Source: DSXH01 sp020724325 (GTDB lineage Bacteria > Bacteroidota > Ignavibacteria > Ignavibacteriales > Melioribacteraceae). From it: a stretch of 64,000 bases of DNA. The position numbers were made by a program, and so were the translations under genes. Where the stretch lies: the NCBI GenBank assembly GCA_040756515.1, contig JBFLYW010000005.1:89474-153473 (forward strand), written 5' to 3'. The notes below the pieces were generated by a model, which saw nothing but the letters and a program-made list of their open reading frames with translations, had not been told where the DNA came from and searched no databases. Positions 15,524-24,501 of the stretch are shown here, one piece after another; position 1 is the stretch's first letter; each line of letters starts with the position of its first letter.

Positions 15524-15590
15524 ATCTTAATCAAGCAGCTTGGGAAAATGTCTTTACTCTATTTTTATAATTTTTGCTTAACTTTGGGAG

Positions 15591-15703
15591 TGCATTACAA
15601 GATACTGGTAGCCGCCTACTTCATACTAAAGGATAAAACAGAATACAAAGAACTTGGTTCACATATTTAGTAGATCGCAAAAAAGATAATAGAATTAAAT
15701 AAG
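15591..15703 (+). pseudogene. Probable IS110-family transposase C-terminal relic
   Basis: One frame reads HYKILVAAYFILKDKTEYKE and LGSH, then after a frameshift YLVDRKKDNRIK. This resembles the C-terminal end of IS110/IS116/IS902 transposases, where a similar AAYFIL.DK..Y.ELG segment occurs. A QAAW word lies upstream at 15534. There is no intact catalytic domain and no terminal repeats are visible. The identification rests on a short stretch. Confidence 0.4.
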
Positions 15704-15794
15704 AGTATCGCCTTTGAGCATGTAGATGAAATTTTAACCTTCTTAGTGTTTTAATGCTTCTTTAATTACTAACTTGAATAGAAAATATAAACAG

Positions 15795-16589
15795 ATGAAA
15801 GTAATAATTCTTTGCGGTGGAATGGGAACCCGTCTGCGGGAAGAAACGGAATATAAACCCAAACCAATGGTAGAGATTGGCGGGAAACCAATCCTCTGGC
15901 ATATAATGAAATTGTATTCACACTATGGATATAATGACTTTATTCTTGCACTTGGTTATAAAGGAAATATAATCAGAGATTATTTCTTAAATTATTTTTA
16001 TTACAACAACGATATAACAGTAAATCTTGGTAATGAAGAAAAGACATGCATACACAACAACCACAAAGAGCAGAACTGGAAGGTAACTCTTGTGGATACT
16101 GGACAAGATTCTATGACCGGCTATAGGGTTAAACTTGCAGGGAAGCATATTTATGAAGATAAGTTTATGCTTACATATGGAGATGCAGTCGCAAATGTAA
16201 ATATCAAAGAACTGGTTGAATTTCATAAAACAAAAAATACAATAGGTACTATTACAGGAGTTTTTCCTCCCTCCAGGTTTGGTGATTTGAAAGTGAAAGA
16301 GGATAATACAGACATAATAGATGCTTTTAGCGAAAAAGCAAAAGTTTTATCTGATGATAGAATGATTAATGGCGGATTCTTTATTTTTAAAAAAGAATTT
16401 CTTGATATCCTGCCAAATGATCCATTATGTGACCTTGAGAGAAAACCGCTGGAAAATCTAGTAGAAAAAAAACAATTATCTGTTTACCGTCATACAGATT
16501 TTTGGCAGTGTATGGATACTTATAGAGATTTTGTTTTGCTTAATAATTTATGGCTCAAAGACCCAAAATGGAAATTGTGGAATAAATAA
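15795..16589 (+). CDS. rfbF: Glucose-1-phosphate cytidylyltransferase
   Basis: Makes CDP-glucose from CTP and glucose-1-phosphate. The N-terminal nucleotide-binding loop is LCGGMGTRLREET and the KPKPMVEIGGKPILWHIM segment follows. TYGDAVANVNI and GGFFIFKKEFLD are typical of RfbF/DdhA. From the ATG at 15795 the protein has 264 residues, normal length; a TTG at 15774 would add seven residues without a better ribosome site. It begins the long central gene train and is followed one base later by the CDP-glucose dehydratase. Confidence 0.93.
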   Translation: MKVIILCGGMGTRLREETEYKPKPMVEIGGKPILWHIMKLYSHYGYNDFILALGYKGNIIRDYFLNYFYYNNDITVNLGNEEKTCIHNNHKEQNWKVTLVDTGQDSMTGYRVKLAGKHIYEDKFMLTYGDAVANVNIKELVEFHKTKNTIGTITGVFPPSRFGDLKVKEDNTDIIDAFSEKAKVLSDDRMINGGFFIFKKEFLDILPNDPLCDLERKPLENLVEKKQLSVYRHTDFWQCMDTYRDFVLLNNLWLKDPKWKLWNK

Positions 16590-16590
16590 A

Positions 16591-17664
16591 TTGGACTTAT
16601 CCATTTTTAATAAAAAGAAAATACTCATCACCGGGCACACTGGATTTAAAGGTTCATGGTTAACAATATGGTTATTGCAGACAGGAGCGGAAGTTTTTGG
16701 ATATGCACTCGAACCAAAAAACATAAATGATAATTATTGTGTTACCCAGTTATCAGGAAAAATAAAAGAATACATTCATGACATTAGAGATAAAGGAAAA
16801 GTCTTCGAAGTATTCGCTAAAGAGGAACCGGAGATCATTTTTCATCTAGCAGCTCAGCCGCTTGTTCTTGAATCTTATTCAGCTCCGCTTTACACAATGG
16901 AAACAAACATTAGTGGTACTGCAAATCTTCTTGAAGCATTCAGACGAAATGATTCAGCAAAACTGCTTGTTGTAATTACTACAGACAAAGTATATGAGAA
17001 CATTGAATCTTTAACCGGTTATAAAGAAACGGATAGATTAGGTGGAAAAGATCCTTACAGTGCAAGTAAAGTGAGTGCTGAAATTATTGCACATTCATAT
17101 CAAGAATCATTTTTTCATGACAATAATGAGAAGGCAATAGTTACAGTTCGTGCAGGTAATGTAATCGGTGGAGGTGATTGGGCTGAAAATAGGATAGTTC
17201 CAGACTTTATAAAAGCTATTGAAGATAATGAAGAATTAATTATTAGAAATCCAAACTCAACACGACCTTGGCAGTTTGTCCTCGAACCTTTAGGCGGATA
17301 TCTTCTGCTTGCAGAAAAAATTTTGAATGGAGAAAAAGATTTAATAGGTGCCTGGAATTTTGGACCACCTCAGAATAGTTATCTTAATGTTGAAGAACTT
17401 GTTAAACTATTTATTGAGCATTTCGGTAGAGGTAATTATAGAATCAGTCCTAATTCCGTTCCAAAAAAAGAAACTAATTATCTCTCGCTTGACATAACCA
17501 AAGCAATTAATGAACTTAAATGGAAACCTTGTTTAACCATTGGAAGAACTGTCAAGTTAACTGTTGATTGGTACAAGAGCTATAAGCATGAAGATATGTT
17601 TGAGTTTTGTACTACCCAAATTTCAAATTATGTAAATGAATGGAAGTCAAAGAACTCAAACTAA
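16591..17664 (+). CDS. rfbG: CDP-glucose 4,6-dehydratase
   Basis: Converts CDP-D-glucose to CDP-4-keto-6-deoxyglucose. Motifs are GHTGFKGSWLTIWL near the start, HLAAQPLV, TTDKVYEN, and YSASKVSAE with the catalytic Tyr/Lys. RAGNVIGGGDWAENRIVPD is diagnostic of RfbG/DdhB. The TTG at 16591, one base after the rfbF stop, gives the standard 357-residue length; an in-frame start at 16531 would lie inside rfbF and is rejected. It overlaps the next gene by 25 bases. Confidence 0.93.
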   Translation: MDLSIFNKKKILITGHTGFKGSWLTIWLLQTGAEVFGYALEPKNINDNYCVTQLSGKIKEYIHDIRDKGKVFEVFAKEEPEIIFHLAAQPLVLESYSAPLYTMETNISGTANLLEAFRRNDSAKLLVVITTDKVYENIESLTGYKETDRLGGKDPYSASKVSAEIIAHSYQESFFHDNNEKAIVTVRAGNVIGGGDWAENRIVPDFIKAIEDNEELIIRNPNSTRPWQFVLEPLGGYLLLAEKILNGEKDLIGAWNFGPPQNSYLNVEELVKLFIEHFGRGNYRISPNSVPKKETNYLSLDITKAINELKWKPCLTIGRTVKLTVDWYKSYKHEDMFEFCTTQISNYVNEWKSKNSN

Positions 17665-18200
17665 ACGGTGTTTATGGAATAATATTAGAACCACTGACTG
17701 ATGAACGCGGTTTTTTCATGCGTACATACGATAGAAATATTTTTAAAGAATCAGGTTTAAATAAAGAATGGGTTCAGGAAAATCATTCCATGACTTTAAA
17801 TAAAGGGACTATACGAGGATTACATTTTCAGCTCCCGCCATTTGCAGAAACAAAATTAGTACGATGTATAAGAGGTGAAGTATTAGATGTTTTCGTTGAT
17901 TTAAGAAAAGACTCGGAAACATTTGGGAAATGGGATTCTGTAATTCTTTCTGAAGAAAATTATAAAATGATTTTAATACCTAGAGGCTTTGCACATGGGT
18001 TTTATACCTTAACAGACAATTGTGAAGTAACTTACAAAGTTGATAATTATTACTCTCCCGCCCATGAAATTGGTTTATTATGGAATGACACCGACCTAAA
18101 AATCAAATGGCCTGAAGAAAATCCTATACTTTCAGAAAAAGATAAAAAGAATCTAACACTGAAAGAATTTATGAATAAATTTAATTCAATTGAAGTATAG
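17640..18200 (+). CDS. RmlC-like nucleotide-sugar 3,5-epimerase
   Basis: A 186-residue cupin of the dTDP-4-dehydrorhamnose 3,5-epimerase family. ERGFFMRTYD, NHSMTLNKGTIRGLHFQLPP (with the catalytic His of GLHFQ), and IPRGFAHGFYTLTDN are all present. In this context it probably epimerises the CDP-4-keto-6-deoxyglucose made by RfbG rather than a dTDP sugar, since no RmlA/B genes are present. The result could be a C3 or C5 epimer used by the following aminotransferase. That order of reactions is inference. Confidence 0.85.
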   Translation: MEVKELKLNGVYGIILEPLTDERGFFMRTYDRNIFKESGLNKEWVQENHSMTLNKGTIRGLHFQLPPFAETKLVRCIRGEVLDVFVDLRKDSETFGKWDSVILSEENYKMILIPRGFAHGFYTLTDNCEVTYKVDNYYSPAHEIGLLWNDTDLKIKWPEENPILSEKDKKNLTLKEFMNKFNSIEV

Positions 18201-18204
18201 CACT

Positions 18205-19335
18205 ATGAACATACGATTATTTAAACCATCTCTCGGAAAAGAGGAACTTGATGCTGTTAAAGATGCATTTGATAGATCTTGGATAGGATTAGGACCAAAA
18301 GTAAATGAATTTGAAAAGAAATGGGCTGAACATCTTGGTGTAAAAACTGCAATCGGCTTAAATTCTGCCACTGCCGCTTTGCATTTGGCGTTAAGAGTTT
18401 TTGGATTTACTAAAGGTAAAAAGGTATTAGTACCAACAATGACATTTTCAGCGACAGCTTCCGCAATATTATATAATGATTTAATACCAGTATTTGTAGA
18501 TTCTGACCCAGTAACGCTTGGGATGTGTTTAGATGATTTGGATCGGAAATATGATAAAGATTGTGCTGCAGTAATTCCAGTTCATTATTGCGGACATCCA
18601 GTTCCAATGGAAAAGCTTGTTCCATGGGCTAGGGAACGGAATTTAAAAATAATTGAGGATTGTGCCCATACCAGCGGATCTGAATATAAAGGGAAAAAGC
18701 TTGGTACCTGGGGGGATATAGGATGCTTTAGCTTTGAAGAAAAAAAAATAATGACTACCGGCGACGGCGGTATGATTGTTTCCAACGATCCAGAATTGTT
18801 AAAAGATGTTAAAGCTATGCGATGGGTAGGAATAGATAAAGATAATTGGAAAACTGCTCAATCCTATACCCAATTAAATAAAGATGCCTATCATTGGTTT
18901 TATGAATTAAATGTTCTTGGCTGGAAATATAATATGAACGATCTTGCTGCTTCTATTGGTTTGGCTCAATTAGAAAGATTAGACAAAATGAATCAAAGAA
19001 GATCGGAGATTATTCAAAAATATCTTGATGGTGTATGTAAGCTTAAAACTATAAAACCACTTTTGCCTTATGAACCCGAAAAATATGTTTATCAAATGTT
19101 TGGAATTCGTGCAGAGAGAAAAGATGATTTAATTATTTATTTGAAATCAAAGGGTATTGCAACTGGATGCCATTATACACCTTTAACAATACAGCCGTTA
19201 TTTAGACCTTACGCCAACACTTGCCTAGTTGCAGAAACTGAATATTATAAAATGATAACTCTTCCATTTCATGCTGATTTGACCAGTGAAGAAATTGATT
19301 ACATAGTTAATGCTTTAATTGAATGGGAGAAATAA
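18205..19335 (+). CDS. PLP-dependent sugar aminotransferase (DegT/DnrJ/EryC1)
   Basis: A 376-residue fold-type I aminotransferase acting on a keto-sugar nucleotide. SATAALHLALRVF binds the PLP phosphate, IEDCAHTSGSEY holds the ring-binding Asp, and FSFEEKKIMTTGDGGM carries the internal-aldimine Lys (fourth residue after FSF). The Lys rules out the His-containing 3-dehydrases (ColD, RfbH). The ATG at 18205 lies just after the epimerase stop. With RfbF, RfbG and the RmlC-like enzyme it suggests a CDP-linked amino-dideoxy sugar, and an acetyltransferase gene follows. Confidence 0.88.
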   Translation: MNIRLFKPSLGKEELDAVKDAFDRSWIGLGPKVNEFEKKWAEHLGVKTAIGLNSATAALHLALRVFGFTKGKKVLVPTMTFSATASAILYNDLIPVFVDSDPVTLGMCLDDLDRKYDKDCAAVIPVHYCGHPVPMEKLVPWARERNLKIIEDCAHTSGSEYKGKKLGTWGDIGCFSFEEKKIMTTGDGGMIVSNDPELLKDVKAMRWVGIDKDNWKTAQSYTQLNKDAYHWFYELNVLGWKYNMNDLAASIGLAQLERLDKMNQRRSEIIQKYLDGVCKLKTIKPLLPYEPEKYVYQMFGIRAERKDDLIIYLKSKGIATGCHYTPLTIQPLFRPYANTCLVAETEYYKMITLPFHADLTSEEIDYIVNALIEWEK

Positions 19336-19342
19336 AATTATT

Positions 19343-19909
19343 ATGGGACTGGGAATAAGAAGAGGTTTAAAAAAAATATATATAAAAAAAATATTACTCT
19401 CTTTTATATTAAAAAAATTTTTCTATGGGTTTGATAACGCTCTTAAAATTTTATTAACAGTCGATAAAGATGTTGTTGTTCCCATTCTTAAAAAATACGG
19501 AGCCAAGGTTGGGGTGGCTTGCGATATTGAATCTCCTATAATTTTTCATAACTGTATGAATTTTAGAAATTTACAAATTGGTAATAATTGTCATATTGGT
19601 AAAAATTGTTTTTTTGATTTAAGAGACAAAATAGAAATAGGTGACAATGTTGTAATTTCTATGCAAAGCACTTTTCTAACGCATATTGATATGTCGAAGT
19701 CTAATTTGAATTTAAGATTTCCTCAGGCATCAGAACAAATAAGAGTTATGAATAATTGTTATATAGGAGCTAGATCTATTATTCTTATGGGAACTGAGTT
19801 GGGTGTAAGTTCATTTATTGCTGCGGGATCACTTGTAAAAGAGAATATAGAACCAAATACTATGGTTGGCGGTGTGCCGGCAAAATTTATTAAAAGACTT
19901 GATGTGTGA
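19343..19909 (+). CDS. Left-handed beta-helix acetyltransferase
   Basis: A 188-residue hexapeptide-repeat acyltransferase. The N-terminal ~60 residues include a basic/hydrophobic helix. Repeats then run from FRNLQIGNNCHIGKNCFF through IEIGDNVVIS to NNCYIGARSIILMG, ending with the family tail NTMVGGVPAKFIKR. Most likely it O- or N-acetylates a sugar. Its position right after the aminotransferase suggests N-acetylation of the new amino group. The start at 19343 follows a GGGAG site; a TTG at 19319 inside the previous gene is less likely. Confidence 0.8.
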   Translation: MGLGIRRGLKKIYIKKILLSFILKKFFYGFDNALKILLTVDKDVVVPILKKYGAKVGVACDIESPIIFHNCMNFRNLQIGNNCHIGKNCFFDLRDKIEIGDNVVISMQSTFLTHIDMSKSNLNLRFPQASEQIRVMNNCYIGARSIILMGTELGVSSFIAAGSLVKENIEPNTMVGGVPAKFIKRLDV

Positions 19910-19927
19910 AAGTAAATTGACAAGTTA

Positions 19928-21052
19928 ATGGAAAATAAAGGGCAGAAAGTAAAAGAGTGGTCAAGTTTCTGGGAAGGATTCACACCGGAATCAGAAATTC
20001 AAATGTGGGATTATTATGGAGGACGCCAATGGATCTTGAAATATGCACCACGCTTTGGAAAAGTTTGTGAGGCTGGCTGCGGTCTTGGACGATATGTTTT
20101 TTACTTAAATAGATTAGGAACTAATATTGAAGGTCTCGATTTTGAAGAAAAGACAATAGAATTTTTGAATAATTGGAAGAGTGAGAATGGTTTCAATAAT
20201 GTTAAATTTATTGTAGGTGATGTAACAAAATTGCCTTACGAAGATAACTCGCTTAGCGGATATATTTCACTTGGCGTTGTAGAACATTTTATTGAAGGAC
20301 CTCAAAAAGCATTGACTGAAGCATATAGAGTGCTAAGACCAGGTGGTGTTGCAATAATTACAACCCCTTCAATCTCCTGGAATGTTTTCCGAATAAATTT
20401 GATTAAGAAAATAAAGGATCTAGTTAAAATTATTATACGATATAAAAATATCCCTTCTGAGTTTTTTCAATACTGGTACTGTGCGGGGAAACTAAGGAAG
20501 TTTGTTAATGAGAGCGGACTGATTGTTACGCGTGCAACTAATATTGATCTGTTATATACATTTATTGAAGCAAATAATTTTATAATAGAAAATTGGACAG
20601 ATAATTCGTTGGCTGTAAAATTATCAAATATCTTTGAAAATACTTTCTTATCCTGGTTTGGAAGTCAGGCATTAACTATTTCCGTCAAGGCTACAGATAA
20701 CATGCATTGTTTTATATGTGGTGAAAAAAATACTGACAGAACAAGTTTAAATAAATACGATGTACCTGTTTGTAAAGTATGCGAAACAAACGACTTAGGC
20801 CAATACTATCGAAAGAAAGTAAGAAAACCCGATTATCATGCTCCTTACAAAGTGTTCCCGCCTCTTCAGAGAGGTACTATCCAAATTTGTGAAATATCAG
20901 GTGAGGAATATAAAATTGACGAGCTTTTCGAAAATTTCGGATTTATAAAAAAGGTAAAACCTGATTTGCTAAGAGACAAAGAGATAAGCATTATGCTGTC
21001 AAATACATCTATACAACCAATTTTAAGATCACGTAAAAAGATAATCAAATAA
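19928..21052 (+). CDS. SAM-dependent methyltransferase with C-terminal zinc-ribbon-like segment
   Basis: Residues ~45-145 form a class I methyltransferase: VCEAGCGLGRYVFYL (SAM-binding motif I), IEGLDFEEKTI, FIVGDVTKLPYEDNSLSG, and EAYRVLRPGGVAIIT. A second part (about 255-290) holds CFICG and CKVCE pairs, probably a zinc site, followed by ~90 residues of unknown fold. Substrate unknown; a sugar or lipid-linked glycan is likely from context. The tail is unusual for this family. It lies between the acetyltransferase and the polymerase. Confidence 0.75.
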   Translation: MENKGQKVKEWSSFWEGFTPESEIQMWDYYGGRQWILKYAPRFGKVCEAGCGLGRYVFYLNRLGTNIEGLDFEEKTIEFLNNWKSENGFNNVKFIVGDVTKLPYEDNSLSGYISLGVVEHFIEGPQKALTEAYRVLRPGGVAIITTPSISWNVFRINLIKKIKDLVKIIIRYKNIPSEFFQYWYCAGKLRKFVNESGLIVTRATNIDLLYTFIEANNFIIENWTDNSLAVKLSNIFENTFLSWFGSQALTISVKATDNMHCFICGEKNTDRTSLNKYDVPVCKVCETNDLGQYYRKKVRKPDYHAPYKVFPPLQRGTIQICEISGEEYKIDELFENFGFIKKVKPDLLRDKEISIMLSNTSIQPILRSRKKIIK

Positions 21053-21058
21053 TTGTAA

Positions 21059-22522
21059 TTGAAAAATTATAAAGACTTTTTTAACCTATTTATATTACTA
21101 TTTATTTCTGCGGTAATAATTTACTTTACACCAAAATTTGTAAGCAGTGCAGCCGCATTGACTCTCTTATTTTTTGCGTGGAAGTCAAAAAAAGATTATT
21201 TCTGGCTGGCATTCTTTATACTAATTGAAGATCAGCCGGGTGGATTGTTTGCGGGTGGAATGGCAGATGCAGATTATCGAATCCCATTATACACATTACT
21301 CAAAGGAGCGTCATTCACAATAACAGAGCTTTATTACATACTAATGGTATTTAAGGCAAGAAAGATTGAAAAAAAATTACGAAAAAGCTTAAAACCTTTC
21401 TTTAGTAATTGGATACAAGCATTCGCAACTCTATTAGTACTGCTAATTTTAATTTCACCTGTAATGGGAATGGATTTTACGAGTATGCGTTACGCATTTA
21501 AAGTGCTGGTACAATTTACACTATTTTATTCTATCTTTAGATTAATTTCGACCAAGGAAGAACTTGTATTATTCTTAAAAACATTAGTGCCGTTTGCTAT
21601 TGCTGCAGTATCGTTCCAGTTATTCAGTATTGCAACAAAACAGCAAATTGCGCAATTGCTCAATCCAGCCGCCGGGTTAACACAAGGGGTGCTTAGTTTA
21701 AATGAGCAGACAGGAATCCTAGAACGCCCGATAGAGATGGTTAGCATAATATTTATTTGTTTTACAGGTGGTCTTTTTCTGCTTTACTACAGGAGGCATT
21801 CTCTAAGTCAAAATTTATTAATTTTCCTTATTACATCAAGTTTTATATCAATAATCATGACTGCAACAAGGTCGTGGTTTGTAGGATTTGCTGCCGGTGC
21901 GGCTGTTTATTTTATAATGAGGGAAAAAAGTCTAAATAGAGTTTTCCGCTTTGGAGCAGTTGTAATGGCTATAGTAATACTTACAAGCCTATATACGCCT
22001 GTATTGATAGATCAGATTGAAAATGCATGGGACAGGATAGAAACATTAGAGTACATAGTAAAGGGAGATATAACAGCGGCAGGGACCATTAAACGATATG
22101 ACGTGAGGGCGCCGGCTGTCATACAGGCTTTTAACAAAAGTACAATAATTCTGGGTGCGGGATTTAGTGACCTGCACTTTACTAAAAACGATGGACATGT
22201 CGGGTATCATAACCTGTTGTTTAATGCAGGAATTGCGGGATTTATCATGGTTATACTTTTTATAGTATATCTTTTTAAAGTAGGCTTTAGCGCCTACCAG
22301 CAAAACAATATTCCTTACAATAGAGTAATATTTATATCGTTAACAGCACTGATAGTATTATTAGTTGTAAATACCGGCACACAGACAATAGGGTTTAATA
22401 CCAGCTCTCTATCAAGGAATTTTTTGCAGGCTTACACACTGCTATTGGTTAATATTTCTTATTTAATTTATAAAGAAGAAAAGTTCAAAGAGTTTAACAA
22501 GAAAGCTGAACGCAGTTCCTAA
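21059..22522 (+). CDS. wzy: O-antigen polymerase / ligase (Wzy-like)
   Basis: A 487-residue inner-membrane protein with about 11-12 hydrophobic segments starting at TTG. The central LIFLITSSFISIIMTATRSW and a large periplasmic loop with GHVGYHNLLFNAGIAGFI are typical of the Wzy_C/O-antigen ligase family, where Arg and His residues in the loops act on the lipid-linked glycan. The flippase gene follows. A relic of the C-terminus of a second Wzy lies directly downstream (22606-22834). Polymerase versus ligase cannot be separated from sequence alone. Confidence 0.82.
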   Translation: MKNYKDFFNLFILLFISAVIIYFTPKFVSSAAALTLLFFAWKSKKDYFWLAFFILIEDQPGGLFAGGMADADYRIPLYTLLKGASFTITELYYILMVFKARKIEKKLRKSLKPFFSNWIQAFATLLVLLILISPVMGMDFTSMRYAFKVLVQFTLFYSIFRLISTKEELVLFLKTLVPFAIAAVSFQLFSIATKQQIAQLLNPAAGLTQGVLSLNEQTGILERPIEMVSIIFICFTGGLFLLYYRRHSLSQNLLIFLITSSFISIIMTATRSWFVGFAAGAAVYFIMREKSLNRVFRFGAVVMAIVILTSLYTPVLIDQIENAWDRIETLEYIVKGDITAAGTIKRYDVRAPAVIQAFNKSTIILGAGFSDLHFTKNDGHVGYHNLLFNAGIAGFIMVILFIVYLFKVGFSAYQQNNIPYNRVIFISLTALIVLLVVNTGTQTIGFNTSSLSRNFLQAYTLLLVNISYLIYKEEKFKEFNKKAERSS

Positions 22523-22526
22523 AAAT

Positions 22527-22834
22527 ATGCTTAAACAAAAATTTTTAATTGACTTTGGTTCAAAGTTCGGAGCTTATTTACTGACGGCTGTGACAGGAAT
22601 TCTTGGTTCTTTAATTTTTCTTATAGTCACTATCAAAATTCTTTTATTCCCGTTTTCTAAAAAAAATTCAGTATAAATAAAATTGTAATACTTCCATTAA
22701 TTCTTTTGTTTGTAATAAATACAAGAACGCAAATTTCGGGGTTTACTATCGGAGAAAACAGGATGATATTAAATGCGTATGCTTTTGTGTTGAGTAACTT
22801 ATCTATAAAATTTTATCCTCAGAAATTAGGCTAA
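22527..22834 (+). pseudogene. Fused relics: Wzx N-terminus joined to Wzy C-terminus
   Basis: The ATG at 22527 reads KQKFLIDFGSKFGAYLLTAV and TGILGS, resembling the start of a Wzx flippase. It then passes into sequence that, after a +1 shift, matches the end of the polymerase just upstream (ILLFVINTRTQISGFTIGEN, then NAYAFVLSNL, against LLVVNTGTQTIGF and LQAYTLLLVNI). It ends at a TAA at 22832-22834. So a second polymerase/flippase pair was deleted, leaving a scar. It is not functional. Confidence 0.65.
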
Positions 22835-22907
22835 TAGCAAACTCGTAAGAAACAAGCCGAATAATCAGTATATCTAATGTGATTTTAGAGATGAAGAATC
22901 CTTAAAA

Positions 22908-24404
22908 ATGTTTGTTCAAAAAATAGTTCTTAGTTATTCTTCCAAGCTTGTTTTACAGGTAATCCAGATGATTGCTACACTGATAGTAGCGAGGATTGTT
23001 GGTCCTGGGGTCATCGGTACCCTTGCTTACGGGCTTGCGTTTGTTTCGATGTTCAGTTTTATAGCTGATTTAGGTACAGGAACAGCTCATATAAGGCTTA
23101 TTGCTGCCGGAAATGATGAGAGGAAATGTGTTGGTACTTATCTGAGAATTAAAATAATTCTTAGTGGCACTTTTATTTTAATTGTAACATTTGCTTTTTT
23201 ATACACAAAATATTTCTCAGCATCTGGTTTTGAGAGCAGTCAGCAGGAAACAATTATATTAATCTATCTTGTGATTATTGCAATTGGTCAATTTACTGGT
23301 TTATACTCAACCACATGGGCAGCACATATGGAACAGGCAAAGCAGGATGTGCCTCAATTTTTGCAAACCCTTCTTTATCAAATATTACGAATTTTAATCG
23401 CCATTTTAGGATTTAAAGCTATCGGACTTGCGCTGGGCAACCTTATGGCGGTTTTGATCACAGTACCGTTATATCTTTTCTTAGGAAGAAATATCCGAAT
23501 AGGAAAATTCGACAAGGAACTATATAAACAATATATAAGTATCTCCCTCCCTGTGGTTGTTTTAGGAATTTGCCAGGTTTTAATCTTTTCAGTTGATAAA
23601 GTGTATCTGCAATCGCAGACTGATTTAGCTATGCTAGGAAATTATTCTGCGGCTATTGGTGTAGCAGCATTCATTAAAACTATAGAGAGTTCCGTAGGGC
23701 TTTTATTATTCCCTTTATTCTCTTCTTATATTGTGGAAAAGAACTTTGACAGAATTAATTCAGTGATTAAAAAATATGAACTAATAACAATGGGATTCAT
23801 ATTACCGGCAGTTTTTACATTGTCTATTTTCTCAAACTCAATTATATCAATACTATACGGGCATAAATTTACAGATGCCGCCCCTGTCTTTTCGATAATT
23901 TTGTTTTCATATTTTATTTCTATGATTTTACTTCCTTATGGTAATTTATTATTCGGTTTGGGTAAATTTAAAGAGACAGCCTGGTTATGGATTATCGCTG
24001 CCGTATTCTTCTTCCTGACTGCATATGGATTAGTTTCAAAAGGTATGTTGAATTTAAAGGGAACAGGAATGGCGTCGTCTCTTCTTCTTTCAAACTTATT
24101 ACTTTTAATCTCAACGATTTTCCTCATAAGAAAATACCTGAATGATCAAGTAAAGGTAATCCCGGGTATTAAGTTTTTCCTTTTCGTGTTAAGCTATTTT
24201 TCTATAGTGCTGTTATTTGTGTACAAATTTTTACCTGATGGTTTGATGTATCAAACTATAATTGCTTGCTGTACTTATGTACTCATTTTACTTATAGGAA
24301 GAATCCTAAATATTTTTAAAAAAGAAGATTTATTATTGATCAAAGAGATTTTTAGTTTCGGTAAAATGAAATCATATGTGAAAAATGAATTGAAAAGGAA
24401 ATGA
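22908..24404 (+). CDS. wzx: Oligosaccharide flippase (Wzx/MATE-like)
   Basis: A 498-residue protein with about 14 membrane segments of the polysaccharide biosynthesis/MVF-like family, moving undecaprenyl-linked repeat units across the inner membrane. The N-terminus MIATLIVARIVGPGVIGTLA is the standard Wzx opening, and ILYGHKFTDAAPVFSIILFS is typical of the eighth-ninth segments. It pairs with the Wzy-like polymerase for a Wzy-dependent pathway. Confidence 0.88.
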   Translation: MFVQKIVLSYSSKLVLQVIQMIATLIVARIVGPGVIGTLAYGLAFVSMFSFIADLGTGTAHIRLIAAGNDERKCVGTYLRIKIILSGTFILIVTFAFLYTKYFSASGFESSQQETIILIYLVIIAIGQFTGLYSTTWAAHMEQAKQDVPQFLQTLLYQILRILIAILGFKAIGLALGNLMAVLITVPLYLFLGRNIRIGKFDKELYKQYISISLPVVVLGICQVLIFSVDKVYLQSQTDLAMLGNYSAAIGVAAFIKTIESSVGLLLFPLFSSYIVEKNFDRINSVIKKYELITMGFILPAVFTLSIFSNSIISILYGHKFTDAAPVFSIILFSYFISMILLPYGNLLFGLGKFKETAWLWIIAAVFFFLTAYGLVSKGMLNLKGTGMASSLLLSNLLLLISTIFLIRKYLNDQVKVIPGIKFFLFVLSYFSIVLLFVYKFLPDGLMYQTIIACCTYVLILLIGRILNIFKKEDLLLIKEIFSFGKMKSYVKNELKRK

Positions 24405-24501
24405 ACTTGATATGTTAAAATCAATTTAATTAAGTATATTCGTTAAAATAAGATAATAAAAATTATCATGCACTTTTATCAGAATATAAAATGAGTAAAT
24501 A

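Noticed and set aside
16531..16590. Upstream start for CDP-glucose dehydratase giving 377 residues
   Set aside because: The extra residues lie inside rfbF in another frame and are not part of the conserved protein; TTG 16591 gives the family length.
17640..18200. dTDP-rhamnose pathway gene (rmlC)
   Set aside because: No rmlA, rmlB or rmlD is present, and the gene overlaps CDP-glucose 4,6-dehydratase, so a CDP-sugar substrate is more likely.
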